From Sphingomonas sp. HITSZ_GF (GTDB lineage Bacteria; Pseudomonadota; Alphaproteobacteria; Sphingomonadales; Sphingomonadaceae): a stretch of DNA of 64,000 nucleotides. The translations under genes were made by a program, and so were the position numbers. The notes beneath the pieces were generated by a model. That model ran no database searches and was not told where the DNA came from. It saw only the letters and a program-made list of their open reading frames with translations. The stretch spans positions 62,001-126,000 of the forward strand of contig NZ_JARQXA010000007.1 in the NCBI RefSeq assembly GCF_029543155.1, in the 5' to 3' direction. Below are positions 55,286 through 63,287 of this stretch, piece by piece (position 1 is the stretch's first letter; every line of letters starts with the position of its first letter).

Positions 55286-55699
55286 TTGGCGGCGCGCATC
55301 CTGGTCTATGGCGCGCTGCTGGCGGCGGGGACGCTGCTGCTCCAATGGCTCGACTATCAGCGGCTGGTGCGCGGGCATGCGGGCGACTTCTATATCTTCC
55401 TGATCGCGGCGGGGTTCCTGGCGCTGGGCGTATATGTCGGCGCGAAGTTGATCGGGCGACCGATCCCGCGCGCGTTCGACGGCAACCCGCAGGCGGTAGC
55501 GACGCTGGGACTGTCGCCGCGCGAGCTGGAAGTGCTGAGGGAACTGCTCGCCGGGCGCTCCAACCAGGAGATTGCCGACCGGCTGGGCGTGTCGCTCAAC
55601 ACGGTGAAGACGCATGTCGCGCGGCTGCTCGAGAAGCTGGGCGCGAAGCGGCGGGGGGACGCGGTGGCGCGAGCGCGCGAACTGGGGATCCTGCGCTAG
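55286..55699 (+). CDS. Membrane-anchored LuxR-type regulator
   Basis: About 137 residues, two TM helices (about 4-20 and 35-52) followed by a LuxR helix-turn-helix (75-135, LSPRELEVLRELLAGRSNQE and NTVKTHVARLLEKLGA). There is no receiver or autoinducer domain. The start is probably TTG 55286, three bases past the btaB stop; GTG 55256 would overlap btaB. Downstream position suggests a link to betaine-lipid control. Confidence 0.8.
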   Translation: MAARILVYGALLAAGTLLLQWLDYQRLVRGHAGDFYIFLIAAGFLALGVYVGAKLIGRPIPRAFDGNPQAVATLGLSPRELEVLRELLAGRSNQEIADRLGVSLNTVKTHVARLLEKLGAKRRGDAVARARELGILR

Positions 55700-55706
55700 C
55701 CAATAG

Positions 55707-55788
55707 CCGCCATCCCGGCGAATGCCGGGGTCTCGGGCGGCTCCTTTCCCGCCTTCGCCTGAGATCCCGGCGTTCGCCGGGATGACGG
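55707..55788. repeat. Paired-hairpin repeat, family C copy 3 (82 nt)
   Basis: CCGCCATCCCGGCGAATGCC at the left is mirrored by CGGCGTTCGCCGGGATGACG at the right. It is 82 nt, equal to the other two full family C copies. Confidence 0.85.
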
Positions 55789-55889
55789 GTTTGGGCAGGT
55801 TTCACGCAAATCATCCTTTCGGGCGATTGCGCCGCCGGCTTGTCCGCGGCCTGCTTCGGGGGCAACCTGAACCCGAGGGGGACCTGAAC

Positions 55890-56435
55890 ATGCTGCGCAC
55901 CATCCTGACCTACGGCGTGATCGGCGGACTGATCGCCGGCGGCGTGCTGTCGATCGTCGTCACCAATTTCGAAGGCGCCACCGGCCAATATGGCATGGCG
56001 ATCGGCTATCTGATCATGCTGGTCGGCCTCAGCACCATCTTCCTGGCCATCAAGCGCCAGCGCGATGTCGCGGGCGGCGGCGTGATCGGCTTCTTCCCGG
56101 CGCTGGGCATGGGCGTGGCGATCAGCCTGGTGGCGGGGATCGTCTATGCGCTGTGCTGGGACACGGCGCTGCACATCATCGGCATCGACGCGTTCATCGA
56201 CAAGTTCGCCGGGGCGATGACCGAGGGCAAGAGCGGCGCAGAGCTGGCCAGGGCGCAGGCGGAGATGGCGTCGTTCCGCACTGCCTATCACAACCCGCTC
56301 ATCCGGCTGCCGATGACGTTCGTCGAGATCTTCCCGGTGGGCCTGGCGGTGTCGGTGGTCTCGGCGCTGCTGCTCTGCAACAGCCGCTTCCTGCCGGTGG
56401 CGCGGGCGGAGGCAACGGAAGCTTCGGAAGCGTAA
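55890..56435 (+). CDS. DUF4199-family membrane protein
   Basis: A 181-residue protein with four predicted TM helices (about 5-25, 37-53, 68-90 and 145-165) and a soluble loop (about 100-140). The pattern fits DUF4199, an uncharacterised membrane family. A GAGGGGGACC lies before the ATG. Function unknown. Confidence 0.8.
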   Translation: MLRTILTYGVIGGLIAGGVLSIVVTNFEGATGQYGMAIGYLIMLVGLSTIFLAIKRQRDVAGGGVIGFFPALGMGVAISLVAGIVYALCWDTALHIIGIDAFIDKFAGAMTEGKSGAELARAQAEMASFRTAYHNPLIRLPMTFVEIFPVGLAVSVVSALLLCNSRFLPVARAEATEASEA

Positions 56436-56440
56436 ACAGC

Positions 56441-56523
56441 CTGTTCCCCGGCGAAAGCCGGGGCCCAGGGCCACGAGCGACACGGCAGAGAAACCCTGGG
56501 CCCCGGCTTTCGCCGGGGAACAG
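56441..56523. repeat. Paired-hairpin repeat, family D copy 2 (83 nt)
   Basis: CTGTTCCCCGGCGAAAGCCG at the left is mirrored at the right. It lies between the convergent DUF4199 gene and hemA, and matches the copy at 52581-52663 in length and ends. Confidence 0.85.
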
Positions 56524-56531
56524 GTCGGACG

Positions 56532-57773
56532 TTACGCCGCCCGCCTGAGTTCCAGGCGGCCCCAGATCTCGACCAGCGCTTCGACCAGCTCGCGCATCAT
56601 GCCCTCGTCATGGGCGGGGCCGGGGGTGAAGCGCAGCCGCTCGGTGCCGCGCGGCACCGTCGGGTAGTTGATCGGCTGGACGTACACGCCATACTCGGCG
56701 AGCAGGATGTCGCTGATCTTCTTGGCCTTGACCGGATCGCCGACCATCAGCGGGACGATGTGCGTGGTCGACGGCATGACGGGAAGCCCCGCCTCGGCCA
56801 TCATCGCCTTGAGCTTGGCGGCGGCGGCCTGCTGGCCGTCGCGCTCGACCGACGAGCCCTTGAGATGGCGCACGCTTGCCAGCGCGCCGGCGACGAGCAC
56901 GGGCGACAGCGAAGTGGTGAAGATGAATCCCGGCGCATAGCTGCGGATCACGTCGATGATCATCTGATCGGCCGCGATATAACCGCCCATCACGCCGAAC
57001 GCCTTGCCGAGCGTGCCTTCGATGATCGTCAGCCGATCGGCCAGCCCCTCGCGATCGGAGATGCCGCCGCCGCGCGGGCCGTACATGCCAACGGCATGGA
57101 CCTCGTCGAGATAGGTCAGCGCGTTATACTTGTCGGCCAGGTCGCAGATCTCGGCGATCGGCGCGATATCGGCGTCCATCGAATAGACCGACTCGAAGGC
57201 GATCAGCTTGGGGACGGTGGGATCGTCGGCGGCGAGCAGTTCCTCGAGATGCGCGAGGTCGTTGTGGCGGAAGACGCGCTTCTCGCAGCCCGAATTGCGG
57301 ATGCCCGCGATCATCGAGGCGTGGTTGAGCTCGTCCGAATAGACGATGCAGCCCGGCAGCACCTTGGCCAGCGTGGAGAGCGTCGCTTCGTTCGAGACAT
57401 AGCCCGAAGTGAAGAGCAGCGCATTTTCCTTGCCGTGGAGATCGGCGAGCTCCGCCTCCAGGTCGACATGGTAGTGCGTGTTGCCGCCGATGTTGCGCGT
57501 GCCGCCCGAGCCGGCGCCGACATCGTGGAGCGCCTCCTCCATCGCCGCGATCACCTTGGGGTGCTGGCCCATCGCCAGATAGTCGTTCGAGCACCAGACG
57601 GTGATCGGCTTCGGGCCGTTATGGCCGGCGAAGCAGCGCGCATTGGGGAACATGCCCTTGTTGCGCAGGATATCGATGAAGACGCGGTAGCGGCCCTCGG
57701 CGTGCAGCCGGTCGATCGCGGACGTGAAGACCCGGCTATAGTCGACGGGCACAGGGCTTTCGGCGCTGTTCAT
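56532..57773 (-). CDS. hemA: 5-aminolevulinate synthase
   Basis: A 413-residue PLP enzyme that condenses glycine and succinyl-CoA, the first step of the C4 heme pathway used by alphaproteobacteria. The PLP lysine is K257 in EGTLGKAFGVMGG. Signature motifs GSGGTRNIGGNTHYHVDLE and YLDEVHAVGMYG are intact. Start ATG 57773. No heme-regulatory CP motif was noted. Confidence 0.97.
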   Translation of the reverse strand: MNSAESPVPVDYSRVFTSAIDRLHAEGRYRVFIDILRNKGMFPNARCFAGHNGPKPITVWCSNDYLAMGQHPKVIAAMEEALHDVGAGSGGTRNIGGNTHYHVDLEAELADLHGKENALLFTSGYVSNEATLSTLAKVLPGCIVYSDELNHASMIAGIRNSGCEKRVFRHNDLAHLEELLAADDPTVPKLIAFESVYSMDADIAPIAEICDLADKYNALTYLDEVHAVGMYGPRGGGISDREGLADRLTIIEGTLGKAFGVMGGYIAADQMIIDVIRSYAPGFIFTTSLSPVLVAGALASVRHLKGSSVERDGQQAAAAKLKAMMAEAGLPVMPSTTHIVPLMVGDPVKAKKISDILLAEYGVYVQPINYPTVPRGTERLRFTPGPAHDEGMMRELVEALVEIWGRLELRRAA

Positions 57774-57847
57774 GCCGCGGTTCCTACTGCCAAAGCCAAA
57801 GGATTTCCAGTTGGACATAATGCCCGATCGGTCCAGTTCCGAACGAC

Positions 57848-57863
57848 TTTGCGCCAGCGCAAA
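57848..57863. promoter_or_regulatory. Inverted repeat upstream of hemA
   Basis: TTTGCGC and GCGCAAA are separated by CA. The repeat lies 75 nt before the hemA start on the minus strand. It is a good candidate operator, factor unknown. Confidence 0.4.
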
Positions 57864-58007
57864 TTCGGGCAATCGGAAATTGATATGGATTGGTCCTGAG
57901 CAAGGCCGGACGTGGTACAAGACGGGTATCGCGAGCGACTCGGCTACCAAGCAAGCCCGCGGCTGAGAGACCCAGCGTGCTCCCGCTTGCAGATGGAGCA
58001 TCCTATC

Positions 58008-58175
58008 ATGAGCGCCAGGGACATAGAATATTTCACCAAGCGCGAGCGCGAAGAGCGCGAGAATGCCGCGCGCACCGACGACCTGACCGCGCGGCGCGTC
58101 CACCAGGAAATGGCCGAGCGCTATTCGGCGCTGCTGCGGGACATCCTCGCGGCGCCGCCCGTGGCACAGGCTTAG
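58008..58175 (+). CDS. Small helical protein, 55 residues
   Basis: A 55-residue charged helical protein (MSARDIEYFTKREREERE to the Ala/Pro tail). TGGAG lies nine bases before the ATG. The pattern recurs in small sphingomonad proteins of unknown role. It is divergent from hemA. Confidence 0.7.
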   Translation: MSARDIEYFTKREREERENAARTDDLTARRVHQEMAERYSALLRDILAAPPVAQA

Positions 58176-58184
58176 TTTCTTCAA

Positions 58185-58207
58185 CTCCCCTCTCGGGAAG
58201 GGAGGGG
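58185..58207. terminator. Hairpin between the 55-residue gene and murI
   Basis: CTCCCCTC and GGGAGGGG pair around a short loop. It sits between convergent genes and could serve both as terminator or as repeat-derived hairpin. There is no strong T-run. Confidence 0.5.
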
Positions 58208-58218
58208 AAACGCCGCCT

Positions 58219-59016
58219 CTACAGCGACTCGATCTCGACCAGCCCGTAACGCGCCAGGGCGGGCGCGAGCATGTCCGTGCGGGCACTGCGGGCAGTGAAG
58301 ACGGCGCGGCCGGGCACCGGCGCCGCGGGCCAGCCCTGCCCTTCGGTGAGGTGCGCGACGCGGCGGGCGATGCCGGGACCGCCATCGACGAAGCGGACGG
58401 GATGCGGCGCGGCGGCAGCCAGATCGGCCTCGACCAGCGGAAAATGGGTGCAGGCGTTGACGATCACGTCGATCCGGTCGCCGCCGGGCTGATCGAACAG
58501 CCCGGCGAGCACCGCGCGCATGCGATCGGGAACCGGCGGCACGCCTTCGAGCGCGGCCTCGGCGATCTCGACCAGTTCGGCCGAGCCATGGCGCAGCACG
58601 GTGCAATCGCCGGCGAAGCGGCGGGCGAGATCGTCGACATAGGGCTGGCGGACGGTCGCCTCGGTGCCGAGCACACCGATCACGCGGGTTTCGCTGAGCA
58701 GTGCGGCAGGCTTGATCGCGGGCACGGTGCCGACGATCGGCACGTCCAATGCGGCGCGGACATGCTGGAGCGCGATGGTGGACGCCGTGTTGCAGGCGAT
58801 GACGATCAGCCGGGGATCGTAGCGCTCGGCCAGCCGCCCGAGCAGCGCCGGCACGCGCGCGGCGATCTCGCCCTCGCTGCGGGTGCCATAGGGAAAGCCC
58901 GCCGAGTCGGCGACATAGACGAGCGGCGCCTGGGGCAGCAGCGCGGCGGTGGGCGCCAGCACCGAGAGCCCGCCCACGCCCGAATCGAAGAACAAGATGG
59001 GACGGCCGTCGGTCAT
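58219..59016 (-). CDS. murI: Glutamate racemase
   Basis: A 265-residue cofactor-independent racemase that makes D-glutamate for peptidoglycan. The catalytic cysteines are C75 (ACNTAST) and C189 (NACTHFPL), with D11 and S12 (FDSGVGGLSVL). Start ATG 59016 was chosen because homology begins at PILFFDSG. Ribosome site is weak. Confidence 0.95.
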   Translation of the reverse strand: MTDGRPILFFDSGVGGLSVLAPTAALLPQAPLVYVADSAGFPYGTRSEGEIAARVPALLGRLAERYDPRLIVIACNTASTIALQHVRAALDVPIVGTVPAIKPAALLSETRVIGVLGTEATVRQPYVDDLARRFAGDCTVLRHGSAELVEIAEAALEGVPPVPDRMRAVLAGLFDQPGGDRIDVIVNACTHFPLVEADLAAAAPHPVRFVDGGPGIARRVAHLTEGQGWPAAPVPGRAVFTARSARTDMLAPALARYGLVEIESL

Positions 59017-59150
59017 CGTCCGCGGGGCATGGCTCCGCCTCCGATGGCCGTCAACCGCCCCTGAGTTGGGAAACACCCCCGAAGGGGATCAGTTGGGATT
59101 CAATTCGCCAGGCACTCTTCCAGCCCTGCCCTCGCCAAGGGTTCTTCGAG

Positions 59151-59284
59151 CCCTCCCCCTTGATGGGGGAGGGTTGGGCGGGGGTGACCTATCCGCGTGC
59201 GACGTCGTTTGAGGCACGATCACCCTCATCCTTCCCACTGCCTTCGGCAGTCGGCCCCTCCCTTCTCCCATCAAGGGAGAAGGG
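59151..59284. repeat. GC-rich paired-hairpin repeat, family E-like
   Basis: CCCTCCCCCTTGATGGGGGAG at the left (read 59151-59173) folds on itself, and the right arm (59262-59284) carries TTCTCCCATCAAGGGAGAA. The centre shares CCTATCCGCG with the repeat at 6312-6413. It fills most of the 304-nt gap (59017-59320) that separates murI from the next gene; no coding sequence is seen there. Confidence 0.7.
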
Positions 59285-59320
59285 GAATGGGGAACGCTGG
59301 CCTTGAGCCCGGAACCCGGA

Positions 59321-60049
59321 TCAGTTGGCCGGCTTCGGCTTCCAGTTGGCCGGGATGCCGGTGACGAGGACCATCGGGCGGCGGGCGGCGATATATTCGT
59401 CCTTGCTCACCTTGCCGTCGCCATTGGTGTCGAAGCGGGCGAGGAACATCCGGCCGCCCTGCTCCGCCCCCACGTCCTTGCGCGGGCCGTTGTTGACGCT
59501 GACCGAAGCGCGCGGCGCCTCGCTCGCCTCGAGATAGCCCGACTTGTCCTTGTCCATCGCCGCGAAGCTCTGCGCGAGATAGGCATTGGCCTGTTCGGGC
59601 GTGGCCGGCACGAAGGGGCCGTCATAGAGTTTGATCTTCTGCGTCTGGCCGGGTGCGGCCTGTTGCGCGGCCGGGCTGCCGCCGTGCAGGGCGAGGGCCA
59701 GCGCCGCCGCCGCGATGATGATGCTCATTGCAATGCCTCCAATCCACCACCGGCGCCTTCCACCGGTGCTGGAGGCGGGCTGGACCGGTTCGCGCCGGGC
59801 GGCGAGGTCCGGCGCATGGGGTACCAGCCCCTGGGACTCGGCCTGGACGAGCAGCCGGGCGGCCTGGAGCGAGGAGGAAAGGCCGAGCTTGGTGCGCGCC
59901 ATCTTGAGCCGCTTCTCGACCGCATGGGGCGAGACGCCGAGCTCCAGCGCCATCTCCTTGGCGGTCTGGGGCAGCAGGCGGCGGCGCAGGCATTCCTTCT
60001 CATTGTCGGTCAGTCGGCCGATCGCCGCCTGCATTCGCTCATCCAGCAC
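59321..60049 (-). CDS. HTH-TM-EF-hand protein: predicted membrane-bound regulator with periplasmic calcium-binding domain
   Basis: A 242-residue protein. Residues 10-68 are a LuxR/sigma-70-region-4-like helix-turn-helix (NEKECLRRRLLPQTAKEMA and SPHAVEKRLKMARTKL). A TM helix spans about 102-121. The C-terminal part has two EF-hand loops, D166-E177 (DKDKSGYLEASE) and D207-E218 (DTNGDGKVSKDE), each with normal ligands at positions 1, 3, 5 and 12. Topology predicts HTH in the cytoplasm and EF-hands outside. The start GTG 60049 has GGGGAG nine bases upstream; ATG 60034 is the alternative. Confidence 0.85.
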   Translation of the reverse strand: MLDERMQAAIGRLTDNEKECLRRRLLPQTAKEMALELGVSPHAVEKRLKMARTKLGLSSSLQAARLLVQAESQGLVPHAPDLAARREPVQPASSTGGRRRWWIGGIAMSIIIAAAALALALHGGSPAAQQAAPGQTQKIKLYDGPFVPATPEQANAYLAQSFAAMDKDKSGYLEASEAPRASVSVNNGPRKDVGAEQGGRMFLARFDTNGDGKVSKDEYIAARRPMVLVTGIPANWKPKPAN

Positions 60050-60189
60050 GCAAGAACACTCCCCGCCCCACAGCGCGCCACGCTAGGCCAAGTTCGAGTT
60101 TCGCCCAAGTCGGAGCGATTGGTACCCCATCCACATTGCACCCCTGCCGCCAGCCACTATGTTGGCGCGGCATAGGGGGAGCTGATTTC

Positions 60190-60795
60190 TTGAGCGTCGA
60201 CACGATCATCGGTCCGGTTGCAGTGCTGCTGCTCGGCTATCTGCTGGGCTCGATTCCCTTCGGCCTGCTGCTGACCCGCTATTTCGGCGCCGGCGACCTG
60301 CGCCAGATCGGTTCGGGCAATATCGGCGCGACCAACGTGCTGCGCACCGGGCGCAAGGGGCTGGCCGCGGCGACGCTGCTGCTCGACCTGGCCAAGGGCG
60401 CGGCGGCGGTGCTGATCGCCGGCGCGATCGTGCCCGGCGGCGGCGTGCTGGGCGGCCTGGCAGCGTTCATCGGCCATTGCTACCCGGTGTGGCTGCGCTT
60501 CAACGGCGGCAAGGGCGTGGCGACGATGATGGGCGTGGTGCTGGCGCTGCACTGGCCCTCCGGCATCGTCTTCGCGGTCGTCTGGCTCGGGCTGCTGGCG
60601 CTGCTGCGCATCTCCTCGCTCGCCGGCATGAGCGCGGCGATCAGCGCGCCGGTGAGCGCCGCATTCTTCGGACGGATCGACCTGGTGCTGATGCTGCTCG
60701 CGCTCGCGATGATCGTGCTGTGGAAGCACCGCGCCAATATCGACCGGCTGCTGAACGGCACCGAGCCCCGCATCGGCGGGAAGAAGAGTGCCTGA
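60190..60795 (+). CDS. plsY: Acyl-phosphate:glycerol-3-phosphate acyltransferase PlsY
   Basis: A 201-residue polytopic enzyme that makes lysophosphatidic acid. The three family motifs are GSIPFG (20-25), GSGNIGATNVLRTG (41-54) and GHCYPV with GGKG (95-109). The start is TTG 60190 with AGGGGGAG upstream; ATG 60136 lacks support. Its stop overlaps the dprA start by 8 nt. Confidence 0.94.
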   Translation: MSVDTIIGPVAVLLLGYLLGSIPFGLLLTRYFGAGDLRQIGSGNIGATNVLRTGRKGLAAATLLLDLAKGAAAVLIAGAIVPGGGVLGGLAAFIGHCYPVWLRFNGGKGVATMMGVVLALHWPSGIVFAVVWLGLLALLRISSLAGMSAAISAPVSAAFFGRIDLVLMLLALAMIVLWKHRANIDRLLNGTEPRIGGKKSA

Positions 60796-61879
60796 CACGC
60801 GCGAGGCACGGCTAAGGCTGCTGCGCTCCGCCAATATCGGCCCCGTCACCTATCGCCAATTGATCGCCCGCTTCGGCAGCGCCGAGGCGGCGCTCGATGC
60901 GCTTCCCATGCTCGCGGCGCGTGGCGGCGGGCGGGCACCGGTGATCGCCGATCCAGGCGCGGTGCGCCGCGAGATCGCCGCGGTGGAGAAGCTGGGCGCG
61001 CGCTACCTGTTCCTCGAGGATGCGGACTATCCGCCCCTGCTCGCGGAGCTCGAAAGCGCGCCACCAGCGCTGATCCTGCGCGGGCGGCTGGACTTGCTCG
61101 ATCGCACGAGCGTGGCGATCGTCGGCGCGCGCAACGCATCGGCAGCGGCGTGCCGCTTCGCCCGGCAGATCGCGCTGGGACTGGGCGAGGCAGGCGTGAC
61201 CGTGGTCTCCGGGCTGGCACGCGGGATCGACACCGCGGCGCATATCGGATCGATCGGCAGCGGCACGGTGGGGGTGATCGCCAGCGGGATCGACATCGCC
61301 TTCCCGCCGGAGAATGCCGAGCTGCAGGAGCGGGTGGCACGCGAAGGGCTGCTGCTCGCCGAGCAGCCGCCGGGCACCGAGCCGCTGGCGCGCTTCTTCC
61401 CGTCGCGCAACCGGATCATCGCCGGGCTGGCGCTCGGCACGGTGGTGGTCGAGGCGGCGCCGCGATCGGGCTCGCTGATCACCGCGCGCATCGCCGCCGA
61501 GGCCGGGCGCGACGTGATGGCGGTGCCGGGATCGCCGCTCGACCCGCGCGCGCAGGGCTGCAACCTGCTGATCCGCGAAGGCGCGACGCTGGTGCAGGGG
61601 GTGGACGACGTGCTGGAGATGATCCGGCCGATCGACCCGCGATCGGTGCGCGCGCCGGCGAGCGGCTGGCAGGGCCCGCCGCCCGAGGATGCGAGCGACG
61701 GCGACCGGCGGCTGGTGACCGGGCTGCTCGGCCCGGTGGCAGTGAGCGTGGACGAGCTGATCCGCCAGTCCGGGCTGGCACCGGCGGTGGTGCAGACGGT
61801 GCTGCTCGAGCTGGAGCTGGCCGGGCGGCTGGAGCGGCATGCCGGCGGGCGGGTGAGTCTGGCCGGGAGCGGAAGATGA
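60788..61879 (+). CDS. dprA: DNA-processing protein DprA
   Basis: A 363-residue protein that loads RecA on incoming single-stranded DNA in transformation. A SAM-like N-terminal part (about 1-60) is followed by the Rossmann domain with SVAIVGARNASA, SGLARGIDTAAH and FPSRNRIIAGLA, and a C-terminal winged helix. The start is GTG 60788 inside the plsY 3' end. The plsY-dprA pairing is common. Confidence 0.94.
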   Translation: MPDTREARLRLLRSANIGPVTYRQLIARFGSAEAALDALPMLAARGGGRAPVIADPGAVRREIAAVEKLGARYLFLEDADYPPLLAELESAPPALILRGRLDLLDRTSVAIVGARNASAAACRFARQIALGLGEAGVTVVSGLARGIDTAAHIGSIGSGTVGVIASGIDIAFPPENAELQERVAREGLLLAEQPPGTEPLARFFPSRNRIIAGLALGTVVVEAAPRSGSLITARIAAEAGRDVMAVPGSPLDPRAQGCNLLIREGATLVQGVDDVLEMIRPIDPRSVRAPASGWQGPPPEDASDGDRRLVTGLLGPVAVSVDELIRQSGLAPAVVQTVLLELELAGRLERHAGGRVSLAGSGR

Positions 61880-62316
61880 GGCACATCAACCGGAACGACT
61901 GGCTCAATCTGGCAGGCGGCTTTCTCTTTATTTACGGCGTCATCGCCTTTTTCTGTGCGTTCGGCCTCGAAATCTGGTGGTCGAGTACCGCACCCAGCCT
62001 GGCCGACCCCGTGCGTGGACTTGTCGTTCCGCACCGGGAGCACGGGCTGCTCCGTTATTATTCCGCCTTTCAAAGTACGACCAGCGCCCTGCTCTTCATG
62101 ACTTCCATCCCGCTCGCGCTGATCGGGATCATGCTCTCGCCGAAGCAGAATCTCCACCGCCGGGGCGGCAAGGTACGCTGGGACCACGACGATCCGCGCG
62201 GGCTGCATCGCGTCGGCCGCCGGGCAGGCGCGGTGGCGGCGCCGATCCTCCTCTTCGCGATTGGCCCGGCGCTGGTCCATGCGCTGAACGCGGCGGGCAT
62301 CGTGATCCCCTTCTGA
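61876..62316 (+). CDS. Predicted membrane protein coupled to dprA
   Basis: A 146-residue protein with three predicted TM helices (about 12-32, 69-89 and 118-140) and a charged loop. ATG 61876 overlaps the dprA stop as ATGA. No family was recognised. Confidence 0.75.
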   Translation: MRHINRNDWLNLAGGFLFIYGVIAFFCAFGLEIWWSSTAPSLADPVRGLVVPHREHGLLRYYSAFQSTTSALLFMTSIPLALIGIMLSPKQNLHRRGGKVRWDHDDPRGLHRVGRRAGAVAAPILLFAIGPALVHALNAAGIVIPF

Positions 62317-62393
62317 TCGCTCCCGGGGCCCCCTAGCAAGTTTCGCCCCCGTTCCTACATGCCCGCCATATCCCCTCCCCAAGGAGCCCGAAC

Positions 62394-63287
62394 ATGGCCG
62401 ACGCCCCCGATCCCGCGAACAACCAGCCCGCCGGCTATGTGCCTCCCAAGGTCTGGGTGTGGGAACAGGGCAATGGCGGCGCCTTCGCCAACATCAACCG
62501 GCCGGTCTCGGGCGCGACGCATGAGGCCGCGCTGCCGGTGGGCGAGCATCCGATCCAGCTTTATTCGCTCGGCACGCCCAACGGCCAGAAGGTGACGATC
62601 ATGCTCGAGGAGCTGCTCGCCGCCGGCCATGCGGGCGCCGAATATGACGCATGGAAGATCAATATCGGCGAAGGCGCGCAGTTCGGCAGCGGGTTCGTCG
62701 AGATCAACCCCAACTCGAAGATCCCGGCGATGGTCGACCATTCGGTGTCGCCCAACGTGCCGGTGTTCGAGAGCGGCGCGATCCTGGTCTATCTCGCCGA
62801 GAAGTTCGGCGCCTTCCTGCCGACCGAGCCGGCGGCGCGGGCGCGGACGATGAGCTGGCTGATGTGGCAGATGGGGTCGGCGCCGTTTCTGGGGGGGGGA
62901 TTCGGACACTTCTTCGCGTACGCGCCGTTCAAGATCGAATATGCGATCAACCGCTATGCGATGGAAGTGAAGCGCCAGCTGCACGTGCTCGACACGCATT
63001 TGGCGAAGAACCGCTACATGGCGGGCGACGACTACACGATCGCCGACATGGCGATCTGGCCCTGGTATGGCGGCGTTGCGCGCGGCGACGCCTATGCCGG
63101 CGCGGCCGAGTTCCTGAACGTCGGCGAATATGAACATTTCAACCGCTGGGCCGCCGAAGTGGGCGAGCGCGAGGCGGTGCAGCGCGGGCGGCTGGTCAAT
63201 CGCGGTTCGGGCCCCGAAGACCAGCGCGTGCCCGAGCGGCATTCGGCGGCGGACATCGACGTCGTTCGGGCGAAGATGCTCGCCTAG
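62394..63287 (+). CDS. yghU: Glutathione S-transferase family, YghU type (disulfide-bond reductase)
   Basis: A 297-residue GST-fold protein of the Nu-class YghU group, with organic peroxide or disulfide-bond reductase activity. The signature EQGNGGAFANINRPVSGATH lies upstream of the thioredoxin-fold part LYSLGTPNGQKVTIML. ESGAILVYLAE and AGDDYTIADMAIWPWYG are typical. AAGGAG lies before the ATG. Confidence 0.93.
   Translation: MADAPDPANNQPAGYVPPKVWVWEQGNGGAFANINRPVSGATHEAALPVGEHPIQLYSLGTPNGQKVTIMLEELLAAGHAGAEYDAWKINIGEGAQFGSGFVEINPNSKIPAMVDHSVSPNVPVFESGAILVYLAEKFGAFLPTEPAARARTMSWLMWQMGSAPFLGGGFGHFFAYAPFKIEYAINRYAMEVKRQLHVLDTHLAKNRYMAGDDYTIADMAIWPWYGGVARGDAYAGAAEFLNVGEYEHFNRWAAEVGEREAVQRGRLVNRGSGPEDQRVPERHSAADIDVVRAKMLA

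Noticed and set aside
63284..63287. Shared CTAG stop of convergent yghU and DUF4403 genes as a special element
   Set aside because: It is simply two overlapping TAG codons in a palindromic CTAG, with no further structure.
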